Source of the DNA: JANQTF01 sp036835375
Lineage (GTDB): Bacteria; Bacteroidota; Bacteroidia; J057
NCBI GenBank assembly: GCA_036835375.1
Contig: DAITMB010000008.1
Location: 1 to 64,000, forward strand
Reading direction: 5' to 3'
DNA length: 64,000 nt
Positions within the stretch are counted from its first letter, which is position 1, and each line of letters opens with the position of its first letter. Positions 41,860 through 52,500 of this stretch are shown here, in pieces. The position numbers were made by a program, and so were the translations under genes. Under the pieces are notes generated by a model. It had not been told where the DNA came from, searched no databases, and saw nothing but the letters and a program-made list of their open reading frames with translations.

Positions 41860-44328
41860 ATGCGACCAAAACCAAGCCCGTACACAAGCAGACGCTCCTC
41901 CCAAATTTATATTCGGGCCTTTTTTCTTGGGCTACACTGGAAAAACCTCCTGTGGATTTTCGTGTTGCTCGCTCCTACTTTTGGAAATGCCCAGGAAGTG
42001 CCAATAACTATCGAATCCTCCCTTCCCAGCGTGTGGGAAGCCCGGTGGATCAGCGCTCCCGGGATAGAACGCCAGGGTTTCGCAGTGCTTCATTTTCGAA
42101 AGGAAATGGTACTGGAAGAGCTTCCAGCAACGCACATGGTTCACGTCTCGGCTGACAATCGGTACCAACTTTTCGTCAATGGCCAGTCGATAAGTCGAGG
42201 CCCTGCCAGAGGAGACCTTCGGCACTGGCGCTACGAGACCTTGGATCTTGCCCCATTCCTCAAGGTGGGGACCAACGTGCTGGCAGCCGTGGTCTGGAAT
42301 TTTGGGGACCACCGTCCCCTGGCGCAAATGTCTCATGAGACGGCATTCCTCCTTCAAGGCGTTTCAACGGAAGCCGGGATCTGGAACACGGGAGCAAGTT
42401 GGAAAGTATTGGTCAACCAAAGCATCTCCCCAATTCCTGCCTCCGAGTTTCAGCTACATACCTATTTGGTTGTGGGGCCTGGGGAGGCGGTAGACGGGGA
42501 GGTCTATCCCTGGGGCTGGGAACAAGAGAATTTTGAAGATTCGATGTGGTTAAGGCCAGTGGTTCTTGAGCCTGGCTACCCGAGGGGCACAGGAACTGGT
42601 GCGAACTGGATGCTGGTACCTCGGGAAATACCTTCGATGATAGAGGCTCCTGCTCGATTTGATAAAGTGAGTCGGGTAGAAGGAATCTCTCCCCCAACTG
42701 GCTGGGAGCTTGGACAATCTTTGGTCATTCCTCCCCACACGAAATGCGCCATTTTGCTTGACCAAGGACAGCTTATCACAGGTTATCCCCGCCTTGCATT
42801 GGGTGGAGGAGCTGCCGCAAATGTTTCCCTCACCTACGCCGAAGCATTATTCACCCCCACCGAGACCATGAGTAAAGTCGGCCAGAAAGGGAATCGAAAT
42901 GAGGTAGCTGGGCGAGTCATCCGGGGCATCCGGGATGATTTCAAGCCAAATGGCGATCCCGAACAACTTTATCAACCCCTATGGTGGCGGACTTGGCGAT
43001 ACGTGCAGCTCGACGTGGAGACGTCTGAAGACTCACTCATCCTCTTTGATCTCAGTAGCCTTGAGACACGCTATCCATTAGAGGCCGTTGCAACTTTTAC
43101 TTCGCCTAAACGGGTGTTGGATGATATCTGGGAGGTAGGGTGGCGCACGGCGCAGTATTGTGCCCACGAAACTTATGTGGACTGTCCTTATTATGAGCAG
43201 CTACAATATGTAGGAGACACCCGAATCCAGGCATTGGTCACCATGTATGTCTCTGGCGACGACCGCCTGGTGAGAAAAGCCATCCGAGACATAGGAGATT
43301 CTCGAATTCCCGAAGGCCTCACCCAGAGTCGATACCCCTGCGCCACGGAGCAAGTGATCCCAACCTTTTCGCTCTTTTGGGTATCGATGGTCCACGATTA
43401 TTGGATGCTGCGAGATGACTCTGCCTTTGTAGCCGAGCAGTTGCCGGGAGTGAAGGGCGTGCTCAATTGGTACTTGTCTTATGTTCAGCCTGATGGTCTG
43501 CTGGGTGCCCATCCTTGGTGGAATTTTGTGGATTGGAGCTGGCCTTGGAGCGAGACTACCCGCTTTGGTGGCGTGCCTCCTGGCAATGATAGCCACTCCT
43601 CGGTCCTCAGCCTTCAGCTGGTTTATACCCTGAAACAAGCTGCCGAACTGCTCGATTATTACGGCCATAAGGAGGATTCTAAGCGATATCGCCTTGCGCT
43701 GCAGCAGCTCCGAGATGCTGCACTCAAGGTGTATTGGTCACGCGAAAAAGCCATGTTTGCCGATACGCCCGAAAAGCTGACATTTAGCCAACACGCGAAC
43801 ATCCTGGCAGTGCTCACTGATGCCATACCACCCTATCTCCAACAAGAGCTGATGGAGCAAGTGCTGCAAGACAGTAGCCTGACCCAAGCGACCTTCTATT
43901 TCAGGTTTTACCTCACGCGGGCATTGGTAAAAGCGGGCTTGGGTCACCTTTACCTATCGGAGCTTCAACCCTGGGAGGACATGCTAGATCTCGGACTCAG
44001 CACCTTTGCTGAGAAACCAGAGCCTAGCCGATCGGACTGCCACGCATGGAGTGCCAGTCCTAATTATGAATTTCTGGCCACGATCTGCGGGATTCAGCCT
44101 GCAGCTCCAGGCTTTCGCCAAGTGCTCATTCAGCCAGAACTGGGATCATTGAAGTCGGCAGCCGGCAGCATGCCACATCCGCTCGGGGTGATCTATGTCG
44201 CTTTCACTCGTGAAAGAAAATCAGGCATTCGCGCCGAGATTCATCTGCCTGAAGGACTTGAGGGTCAGTTCTTATACAAAGGGCGGCAGCAATTGCTACA
44301 GTCTGGACCCAACCATATCGCTTGGTAA
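41860..44328 (+). CDS. GH78 alpha-L-rhamnosidase-like glycoside hydrolase
   Basis: A protein of about 822 residues. Two Met codons fit (41845 and 41860); the start at 41860 precedes a hydrophobic export signal that ends near TFGNAQ. The N-terminal part has a jelly-roll like those of family 78 (WEARWISAPGIERQGFAVLH, VSADNRYQLFVNGQSISRGP). The (alpha/alpha)6 catalytic region contains YVDCPYYEQLQYVGDTRIQA, GLTQSRYPCATEQVIPTFSL and HPWWNFVDWSWPWSE. Family members release terminal rhamnose from plant or microbial glycans or glycosides. No SusC/D, sulfatase or regulator gene lies beside it, so it is not part of an obvious utilisation locus. Confidence 0.85.
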   Translation: MRPKPSPYTSRRSSQIYIRAFFLGLHWKNLLWIFVLLAPTFGNAQEVPITIESSLPSVWEARWISAPGIERQGFAVLHFRKEMVLEELPATHMVHVSADNRYQLFVNGQSISRGPARGDLRHWRYETLDLAPFLKVGTNVLAAVVWNFGDHRPLAQMSHETAFLLQGVSTEAGIWNTGASWKVLVNQSISPIPASEFQLHTYLVVGPGEAVDGEVYPWGWEQENFEDSMWLRPVVLEPGYPRGTGTGANWMLVPREIPSMIEAPARFDKVSRVEGISPPTGWELGQSLVIPPHTKCAILLDQGQLITGYPRLALGGGAAANVSLTYAEALFTPTETMSKVGQKGNRNEVAGRVIRGIRDDFKPNGDPEQLYQPLWWRTWRYVQLDVETSEDSLILFDLSSLETRYPLEAVATFTSPKRVLDDIWEVGWRTAQYCAHETYVDCPYYEQLQYVGDTRIQALVTMYVSGDDRLVRKAIRDIGDSRIPEGLTQSRYPCATEQVIPTFSLFWVSMVHDYWMLRDDSAFVAEQLPGVKGVLNWYLSYVQPDGLLGAHPWWNFVDWSWPWSETTRFGGVPPGNDSHSSVLSLQLVYTLKQAAELLDYYGHKEDSKRYRLALQQLRDAALKVYWSREKAMFADTPEKLTFSQHANILAVLTDAIPPYLQQELMEQVLQDSSLTQATFYFRFYLTRALVKAGLGHLYLSELQPWEDMLDLGLSTFAEKPEPSRSDCHAWSASPNYEFLATICGIQPAAPGFRQVLIQPELGSLKSAAGSMPHPLGVIYVAFTRERKSGIRAEIHLPEGLEGQFLYKGRQQLLQSGPNHIAW

Positions 44329-44407
44329 ACTCCGCTGCGATGGCGAATGTCAAAGTGACAAAATCAATTTCTCCTTGGTTTGCTGGCTTATTCGTATTTT
44401 TTCGACC

Positions 44408-45976
44408 ATGAATCCAGTGGCAACTCCACCCGTCAGAGAGCGATTAGAAGCCCTCTTAGCTCATATGAGCCATCAACTTTTTGAAAAGGAGCAAGTGCTC
44501 GCAATGGCGTTGTTGTCGGCGATCGCCCGGGAAAGCATTTTCCTCCTTGGCCCTCCCGGCGTCGCCAAGAGCATGGTAGCCAGACGGTTGAAGTTGGCAT
44601 TCAAGGGCGGCAAAGCGTTCGAATACCTGATGGGGAAGTTTAGCACCCCAGACGAAGTCTTCGGCCCCGTGTCGATCAGTCGGCTGAAAAATGAAGACAA
44701 GTATTTGAGGATGGTCGAGCACTACCTGCCAGGCGCTCAAGTGGTATTTCTGGATGAAATATGGAAGGCGAGCCCACCGATCCAAAATGCGCTGCTTACG
44801 GTCCTGAATGAAAAAGTATATCGCAACGGAGAGCAAGAGATGCACGTGGACATTCGCGGACTCATCTCGGCTTCAAATGAACTACCTACCCCGGGAGAAG
44901 GGCTGGAAGCGTTGTGGGACCGGTTTTTGATTCGAATGGAAGTACTGGGCATTGAGTCAGAAGATCAATTTGAGCACCTGCTTAAATTGCCTCAAGTGAA
45001 ATCTAAGCGTGATCCTGTGCCTGAAGAGCTCAAAATCACTGACGAGGAATACCAAGATTGGCAACTCAGCATTGATCAAGTTGTGATTCCAGCGCACATT
45101 CTAGGATTATTTCACGAACTCAGACGACGAATCCGGGCGAGGAATGTGACGGCAGATCCTGACCAACAGTGGTATATTTCCGACCGACGCTGGCGAAAAA
45201 TGGCGCACTTGCTTCGGACTTGCGCTTTTATTCACGATCGGGCGCAGGTGATTCTCGCCGATCTCTTCCTGCTCAGTGACTGTATGTGGGACCGCTACGA
45301 ACAGCGCGAAGAAGTGCAGGACCTGCTCCTGGGAACCATTGTGGCACATGGCTACGATCGCCTGATTCGCTTGGGTACCCTACGCTCCCAGCTCGAACTT
45401 TGGCAAGAAGAGATCGCTGATCAGACGCGATGGACCAAGATACTGGAAATCAATCAACCTAAAACTTTCCGAGGAATGGAAGAAGTGGTGTATTACCAAA
45501 TTCTGCAGTTTCGTGGAACGGATCCGGCTTACCTGCGCGCAGATGATTGGGAATTACTCCAAGGTGGCGACGAAAAAATAATTCCCATTTTTGAGCTAAA
45601 GGAACGGAATTTCCGGGCCTTTCAACGCATCGCCGCCAAGCGATTGGAACAGGGAGGCATTCGGTTGGGAACCAAAGACACGGCGATACTTCACGAGATG
45701 GTGGAGGAAAAGAAAATCGTTGCCCGAGATCCAGATCCGGGGCGTTGGCACAAGTGGGACCAGCAAGCCAAATGGCTACTTAGTGGGTGTGAGGAAAGGT
45801 TAAAGATTCTCGAAGAGCAAGTATTGGTGGAGTCTGGCGCATTGCAAACACATCTTTTTCTCCTGCCAGACCAGGGAAGTCACGTGCGCCAAGCCCAGAC
45901 CAAGGCCAATCGCCAAATCCTCGACCTAAAAATAGACATCCAAAAAACCCGACACAGCTATGAGGAAGGCGGCTAA
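44408..45976 (+). CDS. ravA: MoxR-family AAA ATPase RavA
   Basis: A 522-residue AAA+ ATPase that acts as a chaperone with the VWA protein ViaA. The ATG at 44408 is used (MNPVATPPVRERLEALLAHM); the longer frame overlaps the rhamnosidase end and is unrelated. Walker A GPPGVAKS at 48-55, Walker B VVFLDEI at 112-118, sensor Asn157 in SASNELPTPGEG and the arginine-finger segment DRFLIR at 171-176. The C-terminal part, with DDWELLQGGDEKIIPIFELK and coiled coil, resembles the LARA/triple-helical extension of RavA. It overlaps viaA by 17 bp. In E. coli RavA-ViaA has been linked to complex I and iron-sulfur maturation. Confidence 0.9.
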   Translation: MNPVATPPVRERLEALLAHMSHQLFEKEQVLAMALLSAIARESIFLLGPPGVAKSMVARRLKLAFKGGKAFEYLMGKFSTPDEVFGPVSISRLKNEDKYLRMVEHYLPGAQVVFLDEIWKASPPIQNALLTVLNEKVYRNGEQEMHVDIRGLISASNELPTPGEGLEALWDRFLIRMEVLGIESEDQFEHLLKLPQVKSKRDPVPEELKITDEEYQDWQLSIDQVVIPAHILGLFHELRRRIRARNVTADPDQQWYISDRRWRKMAHLLRTCAFIHDRAQVILADLFLLSDCMWDRYEQREEVQDLLLGTIVAHGYDRLIRLGTLRSQLELWQEEIADQTRWTKILEINQPKTFRGMEEVVYYQILQFRGTDPAYLRADDWELLQGGDEKIIPIFELKERNFRAFQRIAAKRLEQGGIRLGTKDTAILHEMVEEKKIVARDPDPGRWHKWDQQAKWLLSGCEERLKILEEQVLVESGALQTHLFLLPDQGSHVRQAQTKANRQILDLKIDIQKTRHSYEEGG

Positions 45977-47600
45977 GATGGAGGGGCTTTTCCCGGATTG
46001 GATCGAGTCACGCCACTTTCTGACCCGAGTGGACCGTTTTTTTGTGGCTGAATTGCTCTTCAATCATTTTTACGACCCTACCTATCCTACGGCTGATCAA
46101 CTAGAAGCTTCGGGTTTCGAAGGACGGTTTCCCAACTGGGCCATGGTCTTCCGCGAATTGATTGGCAACCTTCGTCTCCGAAATTTAACCCGCGACCAGG
46201 AACAGTTTGCGCTGAGTGTCACGAGAGAAGCGCTGAGCTGGTGCATTCGAACGCATGCCATCTTTAGCGCCCAACACCACTTTCAGGGAGAAGAGAGCCA
46301 CTTGCGCCATTTGCGAGCACATCTGGACAGTACCCCGCCTAACGTTTTTTTGCAGCGACTGGACGATCTGCGGGTTACTTCTCCTGAACAGCAGGCGACG
46401 TGGCGATTCTACACGCAGACCTTCGAAGCGGAGATGCAAAATCCTGAAAGCATTTCCTCGGATGTAGATGCAGCTATCATGCGGGAAGCATTTCTGGACG
46501 ACTGGACGAAGGCGCTTCAAGCACGACAACTTAAAGCAGAGCAGGCGTTTCTCCCTACTGCCTGGGCCAGCTACCACGATGACATTCAATCAAAAGCCGA
46601 GTGCCTAGAGGAAATTCAAGACATCATCGAGCCTTTCTCACAATTTTTGGGTCAGGCATGGAACAACTCTATGGGCAACTGGCGAGCCATGAATCTGGAT
46701 CAGATCCGCATCCTTGCACGTCAATTGAAATCCGACGAGCAGCTACAGGAACTTATCGAGTGGCTGGGGCGCTGGCAGTCAAATCAGAAATCACTGGATC
46801 TTAAGCGCAGCCTCGACCCTCTGCCCAAAAACCGATGGCACCCCAATCCTTATGGCAAATCTGAAATCATCGGCATTCACCACAGTAATCATCTGGATGC
46901 TGTCCTCCCCTCTGAAATAGCGCTTTTGAGCTCAGAAGAAACCGAAATCATCTTCTCCCTCAAATTCATCGAACACAAGCTCCTCACGCTGCAATACCGA
47001 TCAATGGATGTGGAGCGAAAGAAAGACCCCCATCAGGCACCTCAGAATCCTTCTGCTAGTGACATGAATGGCCCTTTTGTGCTCTGCATCGATACCAGCG
47101 GCTCCATGTATGGCAGGCCTGAACAAGTGGCCAAAGGGCTGGCACTGGCCATTATGGAAGTCGGATTGCGGGATAAACGTCCCGCTTATCTGATCACATT
47201 CTCGACTGGACTCCGAGCAATTGAACTCACGGGAATGGAAAGCGACTGGCCGAAGTTGATGAATTTTCTCAAAATGAGCTTTCACGGTAGCACCGATTTG
47301 CAACCTGCACTGGAAGAAATCGCACGCATTCTGAAGGAAAAACGATTCCGCAAGGCTGACGTACTCGTGATCTCCGACTTTTTGATCCCGCGACTGAACC
47401 GGGATCTTTTGCTTCGAATCAAAGAACTCAAACTAGAACAGGGGGTGCGTTTTCACAGCATGTACATCGGCAAGAATCCAGATCTCAACCATGTTCCGTT
47501 GTCGATTTTTGACCATCACTGGAACTATGATCTGGATCATCCTAGTGTTTTGCGTCAATGGGTGTCCTATATCCGAGCGATGGGGGGCAAGAGCGAATGA
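45960..47600 (+). CDS. viaA: VWA-domain partner protein ViaA
   Basis: A 546-residue protein with a C-terminal von Willebrand A domain whose MIDAS motif DTSGSM begins near residue 378 (FVLCIDTSGSMYGRPEQVAK), followed by DKRPAYLITFSTGLRAIELT and RKADVLVISDFLIPRL. The N-terminal half is helical. ViaA binds RavA and stimulates its ATPase. The ATG at 45960 overlaps ravA by 17 bp; a second ATG at 45978, one base after the ravA stop (product MEGLFPDWIESRHFL), is equally plausible. The next gene starts within its stop codon. Confidence 0.9.
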   Translation: MRKAAKMEGLFPDWIESRHFLTRVDRFFVAELLFNHFYDPTYPTADQLEASGFEGRFPNWAMVFRELIGNLRLRNLTRDQEQFALSVTREALSWCIRTHAIFSAQHHFQGEESHLRHLRAHLDSTPPNVFLQRLDDLRVTSPEQQATWRFYTQTFEAEMQNPESISSDVDAAIMREAFLDDWTKALQARQLKAEQAFLPTAWASYHDDIQSKAECLEEIQDIIEPFSQFLGQAWNNSMGNWRAMNLDQIRILARQLKSDEQLQELIEWLGRWQSNQKSLDLKRSLDPLPKNRWHPNPYGKSEIIGIHHSNHLDAVLPSEIALLSSEETEIIFSLKFIEHKLLTLQYRSMDVERKKDPHQAPQNPSASDMNGPFVLCIDTSGSMYGRPEQVAKGLALAIMEVGLRDKRPAYLITFSTGLRAIELTGMESDWPKLMNFLKMSFHGSTDLQPALEEIARILKEKRFRKADVLVISDFLIPRLNRDLLLRIKELKLEQGVRFHSMYIGKNPDLNHVPLSIFDHHWNYDLDHPSVLRQWVSYIRAMGGKSE

Positions 47601-48544
47601 AAATTTCCTCCTTTTCTCCCGGGATTCTGACGGGCGTGCTTATGGTGTTGCTCGGCTCGATATTTTCCTCCGCCAAGGCAGTCATCGTAAAATTGGCCTA
47701 TGTGCATGACATTGATGCCATTTCGCTGCTTACCCTGCGGATGCTCATTGCGATGCCAGTGTTTTTGACGATGGGCATTTGGGCTTGGAGAAGAAGTCAT
47801 TATCGGCTTCGGATCCGGGACTGGGCGCAATTGATTTTGGTAGGGCTGCTGGGGTATTACCTCGCCTCCATGTTCGATTTTATCGGGCTGCAATACATTA
47901 CGGCTGGCTTGGAGCGACTGATTGTGTTCGCCTACCCCACCTTGGTAGTGATCCTCGCATGGATCATTTGGAAAAAGCCTATCGGCTTCAACCAGCGTAT
48001 TGCCCTCGTCCTGACTTACTGTGGGATCCTCCTGGCGCTCAGCGGCGATGTGGTGATCCCAGATCCTAGTATGCTTTGGAAAGGTGCCTTTTGGGTATTT
48101 TTGTGTGCGCTGGCGTATGCGCTGCACCTACTCGGAAGCGAGCGACTTATTCCCCGACTGGGGGTCATGATGTTTTCATCGTGGGCCATGCTGGCCGCAG
48201 CACTGGGGGTCTTCACGCATGCCTTGATCCAGCACGAGTCTGTGAAGCTACTCGGCCACCCGACGCCTCTGTATCAACTTGCCTTTTTGCTTGCTGTGAT
48301 CACGACGATCATCCCTCCCTACTTCATGTCTGCTGGAATCCAGCGATTGGGGGCTGGCAATGCGGCCATTCTTGGGAGCATCGGCCCGGTGTCCACATTG
48401 ATTCTCGCATGGTGGCTGCTGGGGGAGCGATTAAGCCACATGCAGTTGCTAGGGGCCGCGATCGTTTTGGTAGGGGTTGCTATGATTGGGTATCGAAAGC
48501 GGGTACCAAAAGTGCTGAAAGCAGATCCGCCAACGATCATTTGA
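47597..48544 (+). CDS. EamA/DMT superfamily transporter
   Basis: A 315-residue membrane protein with ten predicted helices and two EamA halves, e.g. GILTGVLMVLLGSIFSSAKA and FWVFLCALAYALHLLGSERL, with the second-half signature AAILGSIGPVSTLILAWWLL and GERLSHMQLLGAAIVLVGVA. These transporters export metabolites or nucleotide sugars; the substrate is unknown. The ATG at 47597 overlaps the viaA stop by 4 bp (ATGA), so the three genes ravA-viaA-EamA form a single unit. An upstream ATG in the same frame at 47558 lies within viaA and is unlikely. Confidence 0.88.
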   Translation: MKISSFSPGILTGVLMVLLGSIFSSAKAVIVKLAYVHDIDAISLLTLRMLIAMPVFLTMGIWAWRRSHYRLRIRDWAQLILVGLLGYYLASMFDFIGLQYITAGLERLIVFAYPTLVVILAWIIWKKPIGFNQRIALVLTYCGILLALSGDVVIPDPSMLWKGAFWVFLCALAYALHLLGSERLIPRLGVMMFSSWAMLAAALGVFTHALIQHESVKLLGHPTPLYQLAFLLAVITTIIPPYFMSAGIQRLGAGNAAILGSIGPVSTLILAWWLLGERLSHMQLLGAAIVLVGVAMIGYRKRVPKVLKADPPTII

Positions 48545-48787
48545 TATTTTTTGCTTTCGCAGCGAACATTTTTTTTTGCTATCGAGTTAGCGATACATGT
48601 TAATTTGTTGAAACAGACCCCTTGACTGTCATAGAAGCTGAATACTGAGAAGCTTTTTCAATGAACAGTGAGTGTAGGATTCTGTTATTCTTGTCCGACA
48701 ACTCGAATTTTCAAGCGCATCTTTGCTATTCGCCACTGTCCAAAACTTGCGATTTAGAAGCCTTTTTCACCTTTTTCGTTTTGCCTC

Positions 48788-49255
48788 ATGAGTACACTTC
48801 TGACCTCCGGTAGTATTGCTCCAGACTTGATCCTAACAGATCAAGATGGTGTGGAAGTAAAACTCTCTGACTATCGTGGTAAAAAGCTGGTATTGTTCTT
48901 TTATCCTAAAGACAATTCTGGTTCTTGCCTCAAAGAAGCGGTCAGTCTCCGCGACGGATATGATCAGCTCAAAGCAAAAGGGTACGAAGTCGTCGGTGTG
49001 AGTCCAGACAGCGAGAAATCACATCGCAATTTTATTCAGAAGCAATCCTTGCCTTTTCGGCTGATTTCAGATCCTGAGAATCAGCTCATTCAAGCTTTTG
49101 GTGCTTGGGGGGAAAAAAGTATGTATGGAAGAACCTACATGGGGTTGCTCAGGTCCACATTTTTACTAGACGAAGAAGGAACAGTAACTCATGTGATCGA
49201 CAATGTGGAGACAAAAGACCACGCCAATCAGATTTTGAGTCTCCTAGATGGCTAG
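48788..49255 (+). CDS. bcp: 1-Cys peroxiredoxin (Bcp/PrxQ family)
   Basis: A 155-residue thiol peroxidase. FFYPKDNSGSCLKEAVSLRD carries the peroxidatic Cys47; the usual TPGC motif is SGSC here, with Ser in place of the catalytic-site Thr. The second Cys found five residues later in most Bcp proteins is Val52, and no other Cys occurs, so this is a 1-Cys enzyme that needs an external thiol. The C-terminal ERNTFLIDxxG-like motif is RSTFLLDEEGTVTHVI. A strong terminator follows. Confidence 0.93.
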   Translation: MSTLLTSGSIAPDLILTDQDGVEVKLSDYRGKKLVLFFYPKDNSGSCLKEAVSLRDGYDQLKAKGYEVVGVSPDSEKSHRNFIQKQSLPFRLISDPENQLIQAFGAWGEKSMYGRTYMGLLRSTFLLDEEGTVTHVIDNVETKDHANQILSLLDG

Positions 49256-49316
49256 GATTTTCATAGCAGTTCACTCCCGGTTTTTGCAGGAAGGGAGATA
49301 GGTTCGTTTTTATGGG

Positions 49317-49344
49317 GCGTCCGGTCAATCCGGACGCTTTTTTT
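49317..49344 (+). terminator. rho-independent terminator of bcp
   Basis: Perfect 8-bp stem GCGTCCGG / CCGGACGC with loop TCAAT and seven T residues following, 61 nt after the bcp stop. Confidence 0.93.
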
Positions 49345-49490
49345 GTGTCTATATTTTTGGGACTTAGCTCTTTAGGGCTAATCACGCGCACATCCCCTTT
49401 ATTAACAGGTTCCAGCAAAAGACCCCGTACGAAATATGCCTATCAGAACTTCTCACATCGTGACCTCTACTAATTCCCTAACCCTAAAAC

Positions 49491-49529
49491 CAAGAATCGC
49501 CACCGACGGTTGTCGATGGCGAATTCTTG
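49491..49529 (-). terminator. long imperfect hairpin after the adhesin gene
   Basis: Arms of about 17 nt with one bulge and one mismatch (CAAGAATCGCCACCGAC against GTCGATGGCGAATTCTTG). On the minus strand it is followed by GTTTTA. It lies 70 nt beyond the adhesin stop. Confidence 0.65.
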
Positions 49530-49598
49530 ATCTACAAACACCTCATCAATTGATTCTTCGCGTTCTTACACGCCATGGGGCTTGACCGACTCAGACGT

Positions 49599-52500
49599 TT
49601 ATCTGATCTCCAACTTCTTTTGGGTTGCTCGATTTTGCTGCGTGACGGAAAGCAAATACATGCCACGGGCTAGGGTTGCTGGCAATCTTAACGTGAGTCG
49701 ATCACCCGGAAAAATTTCTATGGGCTGCGACCACACCAATTGTCCAGAGGCATCGTAGAGCGCCGCCTTGCCACTGCCTGTCCAAGAGGGGCCCATTTCC
49801 ACATGTATTATCCCTGTAGTAGGGTTGGGATATAGCTGAATGGGCGATGCTAGTGGCTGGTCCACGGAAGCGGCTATGATGCTGACTTCTTGAACAGCGG
49901 TGTCTGCTCCGCAAAGATTACTCACCACTTGGATCACCGAAAAAGTTCCGTTTTCCTCATACAAGTGGGAAGGTCTTCGTTCTTCGCTGGTGTTTCCGTC
50001 GCCGAAGTCCCAAAAGTACTTCGCTGCACGAAGGGAGCTGTCCAAGAACGTCACGCGACCGCCGCTTATGTCAATTCCAAATCCAGCTTCGGGAATCGAA
50101 TCGGCATAAGTGATCTCAAATGAAGGGAGAGTTAAGAGACATCCCCGGCTGTCGGCCACATAGCCGCTTACGCTCCCAACTGAAAGACTGTCAACCACTT
50201 CGCCGTTCGTCCCATTCCCCCAAAAGAAGGTGTAGGGAATGGTTCCGCCTGAAAGCGTGACGAGCACCGAACCATCGCTGGCGTCTATACACGTGGCATT
50301 CACGACCTCAGCCGACAGAAATATCATAGAATCAGGTTGCGTCATGGTGATACTGTCTAGGAATACGCAACCCACTTGGTCGGTGATCGTGGCAAAATAT
50401 GTCCCAATAGACAGTCCCGCAAGGGTGTCGCCAGTCCCGCCCACGTTCCAGTTGATTTGATAGGGCATCACCCCTCCTGTCGTGTGGAGGGTGATGCGCC
50501 CGTCGGATTCACCATAGCAGGAAACCTCTCGAATGCTGGCCGTAGCATTCAATGGCGCATTTTGATTAACTGTGATGGCAGGAATATTGGCTTTGCAGCC
50601 ATTGATGTCTGTGACAAGGCCTGTGTAAGTGCCCTGCGAAAGTTGAGTGGGATTTTGAACCGTGGCTCCGTGACTCCACGCATACACAAATGGGGAGGCC
50701 CCTCCGACCATCTTGATGACGATCTCTCCTGTCGCGCCTCCGTGACAGGTTACATTTGTGATATTCACGACCTCCACAGTCGGTGGCCTTGTCATCGAAA
50801 ATATCACCGTGTCGCGTGCTACCAACCCGATCGAATTGGTGATCTCCACAGTGACCATCGAGTCAATGATCGCAGACTGAAAAGGATTTTGAAGCGTAAT
50901 CTTGGGAGTTGTAGCGCCGTTGGACCAAAGAATTTGGTGGTTATAATTGCTGGATCCTACATCGAGTTGAGCGCCTTGGCAGAAAAACCCTCCAGGACCC
51001 AGGTTCACCACAGGTGCATTTCCGATGGTCACATCGTCAAATGCAAATCCATCGAGATTGCTTGATGCATCGGATCCGAAGGCTACGCGAAAAAGGACTT
51101 GCGAAGCACCGATCAAACTGGGATCCAATGGGGCTTGTGCCTTCACCCACCCTCCAGAGCCTGTGCCTCCATTGGCCTGACCCGTCCATCCGTGCAACTG
51201 GTTGCCGGGCATTGCGTTGATTGAGGCATCGTTATACCAGTTGTTGGGATCGCCATACGCTCCGACTCGCTGCCAAGATTGGCCCCCATCCTGGGATGAT
51301 TGTAACACTGCGCCATCCCAACTAAACTCTGTCTCCCACCATACATTCATCGAAATGGCGGCACTAGGCCCAAGTCCACTCATATCGAAACAAGGACTGA
51401 GCACCCAGGAGTCTTCGTTGCTGTTGTAGGAGCCCGTTCGACCCGTGATCCAGGTATTTACCCCAGAAGCTGCCCCTTTAATAGTGGGATTATTCGCATA
51501 TCCCATCTGCCATGAAGAATTTGTACCTCCGGGAGTCCACCCGCCAGCGCCATTTTCAAAATTCTCTTGATAAGGAAAAGTCGTGATGTTGATCAAATTA
51601 TTCACGTTCGTCGACATGCTGTCGTTGAGCGCATTATTATCTCCCGCCACATCTACCACCACGCGAATCGTGTGAGATCCTATCGCACTGAGGTTAGCAA
51701 GCGCTGAGAAAGTGTATTGCAAGGTGTCCCCGGGAGCCAAGCTCCCCGGAATTGTTTCAGGCGTTAAGAAAGGCCCTCCATTTACGGAAAACTTAGCCGT
51801 CATCCCTGTGGCAGTAAACAGACCTACATTTGAAGCCTTGATCGTCACCGATTCCATACCCAGCCCACAAGCATCTCCTTTGGGCGACTCGATCGACACA
51901 GCGACCATGTCGTATGGTTCAATCTGATAAGGCGTGAATGTGTAGTAATTGTTGTCGCCGTTGACAGAAGTCAAGCCTGCAAGCGGCACATTCGCAGCGG
52001 CGGTGATTGCAAACGAGGGATTGGCTTGAATGCCAACTGTAGCGGTGACGAGGTTCGCATTGAGGCTGCTGAAGAGGTCCACAACATAGACTTTGTTGCT
52101 GGTCTCTTCTAGCACGACTGCCAGATACGCAAATGAGCAGGGACCCCACTCATAGGAATGGTAGCGAATCCAGAGTTGGCGGTTGGGTGCAGTGCCAAAC
52201 ACCTTGGTCTCCACCCGGTCGTTGCTTCCCAGCGGGGGATTGGTAGTGAACTCTTCCCAAAAGCACAAAATACTGCTATCCGGCACAGAGGGATGTGGGA
52301 GCAAGCCATTGTTTCCCGGGGGACTCGGAGAGGTCATGTCGAAGGTAATGACCCCGTTTGCACTGGCCTTGAAGAAGTTGACTGTCTTTCCAAAAAACTT
52401 GAATGGGAACGGAATATTTCCGGGATTAGACCACTGATTCACCATTAGGCTTGGACCCATTAATGTGCTCCATCCGGCAGTCTCAAAATCCGACTCGGTG

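Larger units (their letters stand above)
49256..49598. other. gene-free convergent region with two terminators
   Basis: 343 bp between the convergent bcp and adhesin genes, holding the hairpins at 49317-49344 and 49491-49529. Nothing else is seen. Confidence 0.6.
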
